A stretch of 60,292 bases of DNA from Pseudomonadota bacterium (lineage in GTDB: Bacteria; Pseudomonadota; Alphaproteobacteria; Caulobacterales; Caulobacteraceae). Under the pieces are notes generated by a model. That model was not told the origin of the DNA. It made no database searches and saw nothing but the letters and a program-made list of their open reading frames with translations. The stretch covers positions 1-60,292 of the forward strand of contig JAEZEZ010000051.1 of the NCBI GenBank assembly GCA_023432855.1. The letters are read 5' to 3'. This document shows positions 9,176 through 17,541 of this stretch, piece by piece. Numbering within the stretch: position 1 is the first letter of the stretch; each line of letters starts with the position of its first letter. The translations under genes were made by a program, and so were the position numbers.

Positions 9176-10212
9176 GCTTCACCCGCGGCCGGCCCGGGCG
9201 CGGCCCTGGCGCCGGCGAAGGTCTCGGCGAACCGGGCGCGGGCCCAGTCCAGATCCAGGGGCTCGGGGTCGCGCACGATGCGGGCCAGCGCGGCCTCCGC
9301 CCGGCGGCGGCTACGCCCCTTGAGCGCGCCGGCGCCGTCCACCACCGCCGTCATCTCGGCCATGTCGCCGTTGCAGTGTACGACCACGTCGCAGCCGGCC
9401 CGGCGCGCTTCGCGGGCCCGTTCCTCGAACGTCCCCGACAGCGCCTTCATCGACAGGTCGTCGGTGACCAGCAAGCCGTCGAACCCGATGTCCCGCCGCA
9501 CCGCCTTCAGCACCTTGCGCGAGGTGGTGGCCGGGCGCTTTCGGTCGATGGCCGAGAAGATGACGTGGGCCGTCATGGCCATGGGCATGTCGGTATTGGC
9601 GCGGAACGGGGCGAAATCGACCCGTTCGAGATCCTCGCGCGGCGCATCGACCACCGGCAGGTCGTGGTGACTGTCGGCCATGGCGCGGCCGTGACCGGGA
9701 ATATGCTTGATCACCGGCAGCACGCCGCCCGCCAGCAGCCCTTCTGCTGCGGCGCGGCCGAGGCTGGCGATGGTCGCGGCATCCTCGGCGTAGGCCCGGT
9801 CGCCGATGATGTCGTGGGCTCCGGGCTGGGGCACGTCCAGCACCGGCACGCAGTCGACGTTGATCCCGAGGGCTCGCAGGTCATGGGCCATCAGCCGTGC
9901 GCCAAGGCGGGTCAGCTCCCGCCGGACCACCGGATCGCTGGCCGCCTGGCCATAGGCGCGCGCCGGCGGATAATCGGGCCAGTGGGGCGGACGCAGCCGC
10001 CGCACGCGGCCGCCTTCCTGGTCGATCAGAACCGGAGCGTCCTCGCGCCCGACCGTGGCGCGCAGGTCGTCCACCAGCCGGCGCACCTGATCGGGCGTCT
10101 CGACGTTACGCCGGAAGAGGATGAAGCCCCACGGCCTCGCATCGCGGAAGAAGGCCGCTTCCTCGACGGTGAGGACGGGGCCGGAGCAACCGAGGATGCA
10201 GGCGGTGATCAC
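9172..10212 (-). CDS. nagZ: beta-N-acetylhexosaminidase (GH3), peptidoglycan recycling
   Basis: NagZ removes N-acetylglucosamine from anhydro-muropeptides in the cytosol during cell-wall recycling; the products can signal beta-lactamase induction. Family motifs are present: LIDQEGGRVRRL, the loop KHIPGHGRAMADSHHDLP with the catalytic His-Asp dyad, and the nucleophile Asp in LLVTDDLSMKAL. No signal peptide is seen, as expected for NagZ. The 346 residues are family-sized. It lies 15 nt after the SPOR gene and overlaps scpA. Confidence 0.95.
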   Translation of the reverse strand: MITACILGCSGPVLTVEEAAFFRDARPWGFILFRRNVETPDQVRRLVDDLRATVGREDAPVLIDQEGGRVRRLRPPHWPDYPPARAYGQAASDPVVRRELTRLGARLMAHDLRALGINVDCVPVLDVPQPGAHDIIGDRAYAEDAATIASLGRAAAEGLLAGGVLPVIKHIPGHGRAMADSHHDLPVVDAPREDLERVDFAPFRANTDMPMAMTAHVIFSAIDRKRPATTSRKVLKAVRRDIGFDGLLVTDDLSMKALSGTFEERAREARRAGCDVVVHCNGDMAEMTAVVDGAGALKGRSRRRAEAALARIVRDPEPLDLDWARARFAETFAGARAAPGPAAGEA

Positions 10213-10227
10213 CGGCTCCGCGATCCG

Positions 10228-10992
10228 TCAGCGGACGATGCAGGCGCGGCCTGCAGCCTTCAGCGCACTGCAGAACGCCTGCGCCTCGCTCTTCGACGGG
10301 AAGCCGGTGAAGGCGGTGCGGTAGAGGGTCTGGCCGTCCCGCTCGACCGGCTCCACCCGCTTGCCGCGACCGGAGGTGTACTGGGCGAAGGCGCTTCGGA
10401 CCTTGGCGAACTCGCTGTCGGCGACGGCCGCGCTGGAGAAGGCGCCGATCTGCACGGACGCTCCGACCGAGGCGGCCGGCGGCGTGGCGGCTTCGGCGGT
10501 CCGGACCGGCGCCGGGGCGGGCTGCGGCGCCGGCGGGGTCGGCGCGGCCTTGGCCTGCACCGGGGTCGGCGCCGCGGGGGCCGCAGGCCTGAGGGACTCC
10601 GCCGGCTGGGCCGACGGCAGCTCGGAAACGGCCACGGGCGCAGCCGGACGGGGCCGGGGCTGTTCCGGCGGCGGCGCGAAGGTGGGCGTTGCGTCGAGCG
10701 GCTGGTCGTCGACGTAGACTTCAAGGCCGGCGGCCTGGTCGATGGGGCGGGCCTCCTCGACCGGGGCCGACTTCATCTCCGCCACCGATTCACCAACGAC
10801 CCGCGGCGGCTCGTTCGCGCCACGCACGCCCGAGCGATAGAAGAGCACCACCGCCACGACCATCACCACCAGCACCACGCCGCTCGCCACCAGCGTCAGG
10901 GGCACCGGCCGGCGCGCATGGGTCACCCTTGCGTCGAAGGCCAGAGGATCGTCGGTGGGCGGCGTGTAGGCGCCGCGGTCGTGGTCGGACAT
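10228..10992 (-). CDS. SPOR-domain membrane protein
   Basis: This 254-residue protein has a short cytosolic N-terminus, one membrane helix (about 31-52), a long Pro/Ala-rich periplasmic linker and a C-terminal SPOR domain (about 175-254; VQIGAFSSAAVADSEFAKV and TAFTGFPSKSEAQAFC). SPOR domains bind denuded glycan strands at division septa, so a role in cell division or envelope maintenance is likely. Start 10992 follows AAAGG; an upstream in-frame start exists but lacks such a site. Position between dgt and nagZ is typical of alphaproteobacteria, although argS, often found between dgt and this gene, is absent here. Confidence 0.88.
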   Translation of the reverse strand: MSDHDRGAYTPPTDDPLAFDARVTHARRPVPLTLVASGVVLVVMVVAVVLFYRSGVRGANEPPRVVGESVAEMKSAPVEEARPIDQAAGLEVYVDDQPLDATPTFAPPPEQPRPRPAAPVAVSELPSAQPAESLRPAAPAAPTPVQAKAAPTPPAPQPAPAPVRTAEAATPPAASVGASVQIGAFSSAAVADSEFAKVRSAFAQYTSGRGKRVEPVERDGQTLYRTAFTGFPSKSEAQAFCSALKAAGRACIVR

Positions 10993-11088
10993 GAGGTTCG
11001 TGCCTTTGGGAGCGGACGCAACGAATCGCGCGCGATCGGGGCGAAGTTTAGACGAGGAGGTTAACGCGCCCAACGGATTGCGCGGCGC

Positions 11089-12282
11089 TTACACCTCATG
11101 GCCGACGTCCATGCGGAACAGCTTGCGATGCTCTTCGATCGCATAGCGGTCGGTCATGCCGCCGATGTAGTCGCAGACCGCCCTCGCCCGTTCCGCATCG
11201 CCGCCGCCACGAGCGCGGTCGTACCACTCGGTCGGCAGCACCTCTGGTTCGCGCATGAACAGGTCAAACAGTTCGGCCAGCACCCGACGCGCCTGGCTCC
11301 GCGTGCGGTTGACCCGCCAGTGGCGGTACATCCGCTCGTGCAGGAAGGTGCGCAGCCGCGCCAGGGCTTCCAGGGTTTCCGGCGAGAACTGCACCAAGAG
11401 CTTGCCGGCCATACGGACGTCCTCCGGCGACTGTACGCCCGTCTCCCTGGCGCGCCGGAGGGTTTCGGCGAGGACATCGTCGACCATGGCGCCGATCATC
11501 CGTCGCACGGCCTCGAGTCGCAGCATGCGGTCGTCGATGTCGGGGTAATCGCGGCGCGCCTGGACGAGGATCGGCCCGATGAGAGGCACCTCCATGAGGT
11601 CCGCAATAGTGAACAGGCCGGCTTGCAGGCCGTCGTCCACGTCGTGGTTGTTGTAGGCGATGTCGTCCGAGATCGCGGCGACCTGCGCCTCGGCCGACGC
11701 AAAGGTACCGAGCCTGAGGTCCTGCTGCCGGTTGTAGGCCTTCACCGGCGCCCAGGCGGGCTCATCAAGCTTCGCATCGACGGGACCGTTGTGCTTGATG
11801 ACCCCTTCGAGGGTTTCCCAGCTGAGGTTGAGCCCCTTGAAGGCCGGGTAGCGTTCCTCGAGTTCGGTCACGACCCGGAAGGTCTGAACGTTGTGGTCGA
11901 AGCCCCCGTAGGCCTGCATGCAGCGGTGCAGTTCGTCCTCGCCGGCGTGGGCGAAGGGAGGATGGCCAAGGTCGTGGGCCAGGGCGACCGCCTCCGCCAG
12001 ATCGTCGTCGAGGCCCAGCGCCCGCGCCAGGGAGCGGGCAATCTGGGCGACCTCCAGGCTGTGCGTCAGGCGGGTGCGGTAGTGGTCCCCTTCGTGGGCC
12101 ACGAAGACCTGGGTCTTTTCCTTCAGCCGGCGGAAGGCGGTGCAGTGGATTATGCGGTCGCGGTCGCGGGCGAAGGGCGTGCGGGTGGCGCTGTCCGGTT
12201 CAGGATGCAGGCGGCCGCGCGAAGCCTGGGGATTCTCGGCCCAGGTCGCGCGGGCCGGTTGGGTCGTGAAGGGGGCGTTCAA
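11089..12282 (-). CDS. dgt: deoxyguanosinetriphosphate triphosphohydrolase-like protein (HD domain)
   Basis: dNTP triphosphohydrolases cleave dNTPs to deoxynucleosides and triphosphate and so limit nucleotide pools. The HD metal site is visible as YRTRLTHSLEVAQIARSLA and AVALAHDLGHPPFAHAGE, preceded by FRRLKEKTQVF; the C-terminal helical region is complete (397 residues). The start is a TTG at 12282 with GGAG six bases upstream. It is the short, dGTPase-like form annotated in most alphaproteobacteria, not the longer E. coli type, so the preferred nucleotide is unproven. It diverges from erpA. Confidence 0.93.
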   Translation of the reverse strand: MNAPFTTQPARATWAENPQASRGRLHPEPDSATRTPFARDRDRIIHCTAFRRLKEKTQVFVAHEGDHYRTRLTHSLEVAQIARSLARALGLDDDLAEAVALAHDLGHPPFAHAGEDELHRCMQAYGGFDHNVQTFRVVTELEERYPAFKGLNLSWETLEGVIKHNGPVDAKLDEPAWAPVKAYNRQQDLRLGTFASAEAQVAAISDDIAYNNHDVDDGLQAGLFTIADLMEVPLIGPILVQARRDYPDIDDRMLRLEAVRRMIGAMVDDVLAETLRRARETGVQSPEDVRMAGKLLVQFSPETLEALARLRTFLHERMYRHWRVNRTRSQARRVLAELFDLFMREPEVLPTEWYDRARGGGDAERARAVCDYIGGMTDRYAIEEHRKLFRMDVGHEV

Positions 12283-12345
12283 TCGTCTCTCCGGAAGGGC
12301 GGCGGGTCTTTCCCTGCGGCCCGGCGAGCCTCATATAGCCCAAAG

Positions 12346-12684
12346 ATGACCGACGCACCGCCAGCCGTGACCCTTTCTCCCGCCGCCGCCGCGCGCATCC
12401 GCGCCCTGTCGCAGAGCGAGGGCCGCGAACTGATGCTGCGCGTGGCCGTGGATGGCGGCGGCTGTTCGGGATTCCAGTATGCGTTCGATCTGGTCGAGAC
12501 CTCGCAGGACGACGATATCCGCATCGAGCGCGACGGCGTCGTGGCCCTGGTGGACCCGGTCTCGCTGCCGCTGCTCGGGGGGTCGGAGATCGACTTCGTG
12601 GACGAGCTGATCGGAGCCCAGTTCCGGGTTCACAACCCCCAGGCCAAGTCCAGCTGCGGCTGCGGCGTCAGCTTCTCGCTCTGA
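12346..12684 (+). CDS. erpA: iron-sulfur cluster insertion protein (A-type, ErpA/IscA)
   Basis: A-type carrier of 112 residues that hands Fe-S clusters to target enzymes. The three conserved cysteines are Cys40 (GGGCSGFQY), Cys104 and Cys106 (SSCGCGVSF). The start ATG lies only 63 nt from the divergent dgt start. The ErpA/IscA distinction is uncertain from sequence alone; a free-standing location outside an isc or suf operon is why I favour ErpA. Confidence 0.93.
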   Translation: MTDAPPAVTLSPAAAARIRALSQSEGRELMLRVAVDGGGCSGFQYAFDLVETSQDDDIRIERDGVVALVDPVSLPLLGGSEIDFVDELIGAQFRVHNPQAKSSCGCGVSFSL

Positions 12685-12724
12685 TCCGATCTGATCCGGA
12701 ATTTTCCTCGAACGGCCGCGGCAG

Positions 12725-12753
12725 TTGTAATTAGGCTTATTCCTAATTAGGCT
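12725..12753 (+). promoter_or_regulatory. probable operator/promoter of the ArsR-SdpI operon
   Basis: An AT-rich island in GC-rich DNA. TAATTAGG (12728-12735) is matched by its inverted copy CCTAATTA (12742-12749); CCTAATTAGG (12742-12751) is itself a perfect palindrome, and TAATTAGGC occurs twice in direct orientation 16 bases apart. A possible -35 TTGTAA (12725) and -10 TAGGCT (12748) overlap it. If used, transcription would begin at or next to the start codon at 12761, and no ribosome binding site is seen there, so the message may be leaderless. Binding by the adjacent ArsR protein is inferred. Confidence 0.65.
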
Positions 12754-12760
12754 GTCACCT

Positions 12761-13057
12761 ATGAACAGCGTGTTCAAGGCCCTGTCGCACCCCGTCCGCC
12801 GCCGCATCATCGACATGCTGCGCGACGGACCGCAGGCGTCCGGCGACATCGCCGCGGCCTTCGACATGAGCTGGCCGACGGTCACCGGCCACCTGAACGC
12901 GCTGAAGGAGGCCGGTCTGGTGGAGAGCGAGCGCGAGGGCGCGTCAATCCGCTACCGCCTGAACATCTCGGCCCTCGAGGAGGCCCTGGCCTTCCTCCTC
13001 GACCTCGCCGGCCCATCCGCACAGCTTCCGCGCCCCGTCCCGGAGACCAAGCCATGA
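12761..13057 (+). CDS. ArsR/SdpR-type winged-helix repressor
   Basis: A 98-residue helix-turn-helix protein. It starts NSVFKALSHPVRRRIIDMLR, the ArsR opening, with recognition region DMSWPTVTGHLNALKEAGLV (about 30-50) and wing REGASIRYRLN. No cysteine metal-site motif is present, so it is not a metal sensor; the downstream SdpI gene makes it resemble Bacillus SdpR, which represses sdpRI until SdpI sequesters it at the membrane. Its stop overlaps the next start by four bases. The palindrome immediately upstream is its likely site. Confidence 0.88.
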   Translation: MNSVFKALSHPVRRRIIDMLRDGPQASGDIAAAFDMSWPTVTGHLNALKEAGLVESEREGASIRYRLNISALEEALAFLLDLAGPSAQLPRPVPETKP

Positions 13058-13734
13058 CCACTGCGCCACAGAACCCCCGCAGCCCTCACCTGGCCGCCCT
13101 TCTGGCCGTCGCCGGCTGTCTCGCTTTCGCGCTCTGGCTCGGCCTGCGGGGCCCCGAGACGCCGATCCCGATGCATTTCGCGGCGGACGGGACCGTGGAT
13201 CGATGGGGCGACCGGAGGGAAGCCGCTTGGGTGCTGGGCGCCGTGACCGTCTTCCTCGCGGCGGCCTACGGCCTGACGGCGCACAGCATCCGCAAGTCCG
13301 CAGGGTCCGTTCAGCGGGGCCTCGCGCTCGTGCAGGCCGTGCTGATCGGGACCATGGTCTGCCTGGCCTCGCTGATAGGCGGCATGGCCTATGGCGTGTT
13401 CACGGAAGGCGGGCAGCTGCACCGGCAATTGGGCGTCTTCATCAGCGCCATCATGCTGCTGATCGGGGCCGTGCTGGGCAAGGTCCCGCCGAACCCCTGG
13501 GTGGGCGTGCGCACCTACTGGGCGCTGACCAGCCGGCTGGCGTGGGACAAGTCGAACCGGCTGATGGGGCGCCTCGCCCTGTGGGGTGGACTCATCGGGC
13601 TTCCGCTCGCCCTGCTCGGCCCTCAGCCGCTGGCCAATGGCGCCATCCTGGGCCTGCTCGGCATGGCCGCGCTGGCCGCAGTCATAGAAAGCTGGCGGGT
13701 CTGGAACGCCGATCCCGAACGCCGCACCGCCTGA
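13054..13734 (+). CDS. SdpI/DUF1648-family membrane protein
   Basis: A 226-residue integral membrane protein. The N-terminal half has the DUF1648 signature (PIPMHFAADGTVDRWGDR between helices), and the C-terminal half has the SdpI segment GKVPPNPWVGVRTYWALTSR before the last helices; about six membrane spans in total. In Bacillus, SdpI gives immunity to the SdpC toxin and acts as a signal receptor for SdpR. No SdpC-like toxin was found nearby, so here it may sense membrane stress or confer resistance to foreign toxins; that is inference. Co-transcribed with the ArsR gene. Confidence 0.88.
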   Translation: MTTAPQNPRSPHLAALLAVAGCLAFALWLGLRGPETPIPMHFAADGTVDRWGDRREAAWVLGAVTVFLAAAYGLTAHSIRKSAGSVQRGLALVQAVLIGTMVCLASLIGGMAYGVFTEGGQLHRQLGVFISAIMLLIGAVLGKVPPNPWVGVRTYWALTSRLAWDKSNRLMGRLALWGGLIGLPLALLGPQPLANGAILGLLGMAALAAVIESWRVWNADPERRTA

Positions 13735-13756
13735 TCGCCAACCGAAGGGGGACCCC

Positions 13757-14725
13757 ATGCTCGCCAGAACGATCATCGCCGCCGCCGTCCTGCTGACGGC
13801 CGCGCCCGCAGCCCACGCTGCGCCCGTCGAAACCTTCCTGGAGGCCGAGGGCCCGGGCGGCCTGTTGAAGGGCACCCTGCTGACGCCCGAGAACCGGCCG
13901 GACGCGCCGGTCATGGTTCTGATCCCGGGGTCGGGCCCCACGGACCGGGACGGCAACAACCCCATGGGCGTGGCCGGCGGCCCTTACCGCAAGCTGGCCG
14001 AGGCGCTGGCCGAGGAAGGGATAGCCACGCTGCGCGTCGACAAGCGCGGCCAGTTCGCCAGCGGAGGCGCCAGCTTCGGCGAGGCCGGGCCGACGATCGC
14101 CGCCTATGCCGAGGACATGAAGGCCTGGATCGCGCAGGCGCGAGTGACGACCGGCGCCGAATGCGTCTGGCTTGCGGGGCATAGCGAGGGCGGGCTGGTG
14201 GCCCAGGTCACGGCGCAGGACGCCGAGGGCGTGTGCGGCCTGATCCTGATCTCGGCGGGCGGCCGGCGGCTCAGCGACGTCATCCGCGAGCAGATCACCT
14301 CCAACCCGGCCAACCCGCCCGACGTGCTGGAGCAGTCCGAGCGCGCGCTGGGTTCGCTTGAGCGCGGCCAGCGGATCGACGTGTCCGGCTTCCACCCGGC
14401 GCTCCAGCCGCTGTTCACGCCGCAACTCCAGGGCTTCCTGATCAGCATATTCTCCTACGACCCCGCCGATCTCCTGAAGACCTACCGGGGTCCTGTCCTG
14501 ATCGTTCAGGGGACGACCGACATCCAGATTCGCATGTCCGACGCCCGGCGCCTCGCGGCCGCGCGGCCCGACGCGAAGCTGGTGGTGATCGAGGGAATGA
14601 ACCACGTCCTGCGCATCGCGCCGGAGGACCGCATGGCCAACGCCGCGACCTATGCGGACACGAGCCTGCCGCTCGCCCCCGGCGTGGCGGAAGCGATCGC
14701 CGAGTTCATCCGGCGGCCGCGCTAG
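13757..14725 (+). CDS. secreted alpha/beta-hydrolase
   Basis: A 322-residue hydrolase with a Sec signal peptide (cleavage near AHA, residue 21). The nucleophile elbow is GHSEGG with Ser143, the oxyanion region VLIPGSGPTDRDG lies near 54-66, and the acid and base are likely Asp in QGTTDIQI and His in GMNHVLR. This layout matches periplasmic serine esterases related to the PA/YqgX-type hydrolase group. AAGGGGG precedes the ATG, 22 nt after the SdpI gene, so it is probably the third gene of that operon. Substrate unknown. Confidence 0.85.
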   Translation: MLARTIIAAAVLLTAAPAAHAAPVETFLEAEGPGGLLKGTLLTPENRPDAPVMVLIPGSGPTDRDGNNPMGVAGGPYRKLAEALAEEGIATLRVDKRGQFASGGASFGEAGPTIAAYAEDMKAWIAQARVTTGAECVWLAGHSEGGLVAQVTAQDAEGVCGLILISAGGRRLSDVIREQITSNPANPPDVLEQSERALGSLERGQRIDVSGFHPALQPLFTPQLQGFLISIFSYDPADLLKTYRGPVLIVQGTTDIQIRMSDARRLAAARPDAKLVVIEGMNHVLRIAPEDRMANAATYADTSLPLAPGVAEAIAEFIRRPR

Positions 14726-14783
14726 CTTTCCGCTTGAGGCCGCCCGGCCACGCCCCTAGCCTTCGCGCGAAGCGAGGACTCGG

Positions 14784-15563
14784 ATGCGGATCGCCACCTG
14801 GAACGTCAACTCGGTAAACGCCCGCATCGACACGGTGGCGGCGTGGCTCAGGGAAGCCTCTCCCGACGTCGTCTGCCTGCAGGAGCTCAAGTGCCTGGAG
14901 GAGAAGTTCCCGGCCCCGGTGTTCGAGGAGCTCGGCTACAACGTCGCCGTTTTCGGCCAGAAGACCTACAACGGCGTGGCCATCGCCTCGAAGCTGCCGA
15001 TGGGGGACATACGGCGGTCCCTGCCGGGCCGCGATGACGACGAACAGGCCCGCTACATCGAGGCGGTGATCGAGGCTCCGCGGCCGGTGCGGGTCGGGTG
15101 CATCTACCTGCCCAACGGCAATCCGATCGGCACGGAGAAGTTCACCTACAAGCTGGAGTTCATGGAGCGCCTGCGTCGCCACGCCGGCGACCTGCTGCGG
15201 CTCGAGGAGGCCCTGGTGCTGTGCGGCGACTACAACGTCATCCCCGAGCCCCGCGACGCCCGTTTCCCCGAGAACTGGACCCGCGACGCCCTGTTCCAGC
15301 CCGAGAGCCGGGCGGCGTGGCGCGCATTCAAGGGACTGGGGCTCAGCGATGCGCACGAGATCGCCGGCGAGCCCGAGGGGACCTACACCTTCTGGGACTA
15401 CCAGGCCGGCTCCTGGCGGCGGAACAACGGCATCCGCATCGACCACCACTTCCTGTCGCCTCAAGCGGCCGATCGCCTGCTTGGTATCGAGACCCATCGC
15501 GACGCCCGCGACATGGAGAAGCCGTCGGACCACGTGCCGGTGGTCATAGAGCTGGCGGACTGA
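14784..15563 (+). CDS. xth: exodeoxyribonuclease III / AP endonuclease
   Basis: This Mg-dependent DNA repair nuclease of the exonuclease-endonuclease-phosphatase fold cleaves at abasic sites and trims 3' blocking groups. Key motifs are ATWNVNSVNAR (4-14), LQELKC with the metal Glu (near 34), YLPNGNP, CGDYNV (near 150) and the terminal SDHVPVV with the catalytic His. The 259 residues are family-typical. The stop overlaps the next start by one base. Confidence 0.95.
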   Translation: MRIATWNVNSVNARIDTVAAWLREASPDVVCLQELKCLEEKFPAPVFEELGYNVAVFGQKTYNGVAIASKLPMGDIRRSLPGRDDDEQARYIEAVIEAPRPVRVGCIYLPNGNPIGTEKFTYKLEFMERLRRHAGDLLRLEEALVLCGDYNVIPEPRDARFPENWTRDALFQPESRAAWRAFKGLGLSDAHEIAGEPEGTYTFWDYQAGSWRRNNGIRIDHHFLSPQAADRLLGIETHRDARDMEKPSDHVPVVIELAD

Positions 15564-16114
15564 TGGAACAGGCGGTCCGCACCCTGCTGCTGCTGGCGCT
15601 TGCGGCAGGCGCGCTGACCGCCGCGACCGCCGGCGCGGCCTGGTGGTTCGAACAGGGCCGGCGGCTGCGACGCATCCTGAAGAAGGTGCTCAAGCGCTCG
15701 CCCGAAGCCGAGGCCATCGACGCCGGTCAGGGCCGCGCCGCCGGCCTCGATCTCGAAAGCGGCGCGGTCGCCGTGCTGTGGGATCGCGGGGGCTCCGGTC
15801 TCGTGTATTCGCTGGACGAACTCGAAGGCGCCGAGCTCATCGTCGACGGTCACGTCGCTGCGCGCTCGGGCCGCGGCGGCGACCGCCGCGCCCTCGACGC
15901 CCTGCCGCCCGACGCCGAGCAGGTCACCCTGCGACTGGTCTTCGCCGACGCTCGCTGGCCGGAGTTCGAGCTGGAGCTGTGGGGGCCGGGGTCGGTGTCC
16001 CGCGTGCGCGACGGGTCCGCAGGCGAAGCCATCCGGCTTGGCCGCCGCTGGCTGGCCCACATCGACGCCGTGCTGCGCCGCGCGCCGGAAACGCGGATTT
16101 CCCCCGACGCCTGA
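15563..16114 (+). CDS. conserved hypothetical membrane-anchored protein
   Basis: A 183-residue protein with one N-terminal membrane helix (about 6-28), then a basic segment (RRLRRILKKVLKR) and a soluble domain of mixed alpha/beta composition. I do not recognise a family. Its start ATG shares a base with the xth stop, so it is translated together with exonuclease III; a repair role cannot be concluded from that alone. The soluble part contains several short Leu/Val beta-like stretches but no catalytic motif. Confidence 0.8.
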   Translation: MEQAVRTLLLLALAAGALTAATAGAAWWFEQGRRLRRILKKVLKRSPEAEAIDAGQGRAAGLDLESGAVAVLWDRGGSGLVYSLDELEGAELIVDGHVAARSGRGGDRRALDALPPDAEQVTLRLVFADARWPEFELELWGPGSVSRVRDGSAGEAIRLGRRWLAHIDAVLRRAPETRISPDA

Positions 16115-16173
16115 GCATGGTTGCCAAGCGTAGCCGTAGGGTGTGAAGCTGGCCCCATTGGGGGAGATTCACC

Positions 16174-16362
16174 ATGAAACTCAGTGCGCCGACCGCGATC
16201 CTGTTTCTGCTGTCGCTGATCCTCGTCGTCATCGGGGTCATCAGCCACCTGCAGCCCAGCCTGCTGGCCGCCCTGCCGCCGATGGTGGTGGAGAACAAGT
16301 TCTGGTTCGTCGTCGGCGGCTACGGCGTGCTGACGGCCGGGGTGCTGTTCAAGGGGCTGTAG
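16174..16362 (+). CDS. small two-helix membrane protein
   Basis: A 62-residue protein with two hydrophobic segments (about 7-24 and 44-60) joined by a short loop with LQPSLLAALPPM. GGGGGAG stands eight bases before the ATG, a strong ribosome site, which supports it being a real gene. No family recognised. It follows the xth pair by 59 nt and converges with the aminotransferase gene. Confidence 0.75.
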   Translation: MKLSAPTAILFLLSLILVVIGVISHLQPSLLAALPPMVVENKFWFVVGGYGVLTAGVLFKGL

Positions 16363-16381
16363 GCGCGGCCGGAGCGGCGCC

Positions 16382-17524
16382 TCAGTCGTTGCGCCGCTCG
16401 ACCGCCGCCAGGAACCGCTCGCAGACGTAATCCGCCTGGGCGTCGCTCATGTACGGGTGCAGCGGCAGCGACAGCACGCGCCCGGCGAGGCGCTCGGCCG
16501 CAGGCATGCCGCCTTCCGGGTTTAGGTGGGCGAAGGCCTTCATGGTGTTCAGCGACTGCGGGTAATAGATCGCCGTCGGCACCCCGTCCTCCTTCAGGCG
16601 CGCCTGGACGGCGTCCCGGTCGTCGATGGCCACCGTGTAGTAGCCCCAGCCGCTCTCGGCGCCGGGGGCGAAGCTCTGTTCGTCGAAGGCGCCGGCCAGC
16701 CGCTGATTGTAGACGGCGGCGATCTCGCCCCGGCGTTTCAGTTCGTCGCCGAAGATCTTCAGCTTCTCGGTGACGATGGCGCACTGGATGGAGTCCAGAC
16801 GGCCGTTCATCCCGACGCGGACGCTTTCCTTCCGGCCCGAGTCGGTGCCGTGCCAGCGGATCTGCTCGCAGGCCTCCCAAAGACGCTCGTCGCGGAACAT
16901 GATCGCACCGCCGTCGCCGTAGCAGCCCAGGGACTTGGCCGGGAAGAAGCTGGTGCCGGTCACTTCGGCGATGTTGCCGGCGTAGCGGCCGTTCCAGCGG
17001 CAGCCGAACGACTGGGCGGCGTCGGCCAGCACCGTCATGCCCTCGCGCTCGGCGATAGCGAACAGGGCCTCGTAGTCGGCGGGAATGCCGAACAGGTCGA
17101 CGGCCACGACAAGTTTCGGGGTCAGGCCCCTGCCCTTTGCCTCGGCGATCCGCCGTTCGAGGTCTTCCGGATCCATCGCGAAATCGCGGGCGCGGACGTC
17201 GACGAAGACCGGCGAGCCGCCGGAGATCATCGCCGCCGAGCAGGTGGCGTTGTAGGTGAAGGCCGGCAGGAAGACCGCGTCCCTCTCTGTCAGGCCCAGG
17301 GCCATCATCGGGATGATCAGGGCGTCGGTGCCGTTGCCTACCGCCAGCGCCCGCTTCGCGCCCGTGAAGTCGCACAGCGTCTGCTCCAGCTCGGCGACCT
17401 CGGGACCGTTGATGTAGGCGCCGTGGTCCAGGATCCGGATGAACCGCGCCTCCACCGCCTCGCGCACGCGGGCCTGCTGGGCCTTGAGGTCGATGAAGGC
17501 GATGGGCTCGGGGGGCGTGGGCAT
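16382..17524 (-). CDS. DegT/DnrJ/EryC1/StrS aminotransferase
   Basis: A 380-residue PLP enzyme that transaminates a keto group on a nucleotide sugar. It has the substrate/PLP segment VGNGTDAL (63-70), LADAAQSFG (166-174) and the Schiff-base lysine Lys197 in SFFPAKSLGCYGDGG. It most resembles WbpE-like enzymes that make 3-amino sugars for surface polysaccharides. The Gfo/Idh/MocA oxidoreductase 17 nt upstream would make the keto substrate, as WbpB does. No acetyltransferase (WbpD-like) gene is adjacent. Confidence 0.9.
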   Translation of the reverse strand: MPTPPEPIAFIDLKAQQARVREAVEARFIRILDHGAYINGPEVAELEQTLCDFTGAKRALAVGNGTDALIIPMMALGLTERDAVFLPAFTYNATCSAAMISGGSPVFVDVRARDFAMDPEDLERRIAEAKGRGLTPKLVVAVDLFGIPADYEALFAIAEREGMTVLADAAQSFGCRWNGRYAGNIAEVTGTSFFPAKSLGCYGDGGAIMFRDERLWEACEQIRWHGTDSGRKESVRVGMNGRLDSIQCAIVTEKLKIFGDELKRRGEIAAVYNQRLAGAFDEQSFAPGAESGWGYYTVAIDDRDAVQARLKEDGVPTAIYYPQSLNTMKAFAHLNPEGGMPAAERLAGRVLSLPLHPYMSDAQADYVCERFLAAVERRND

Positions 17525-17541
17525 GGGAATACTCTCGATAG

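Noticed and set aside
5640..11064. Long open frames on the plus strand opposite the M13 peptidase (5640-7580) and opposite nagZ and the SPOR gene (9154-11064).
   Set aside because: High GC content keeps antisense frames open. Their products are rich in Arg, Gly, Ala, His and Asp without domains, while the minus-strand genes have clear families.
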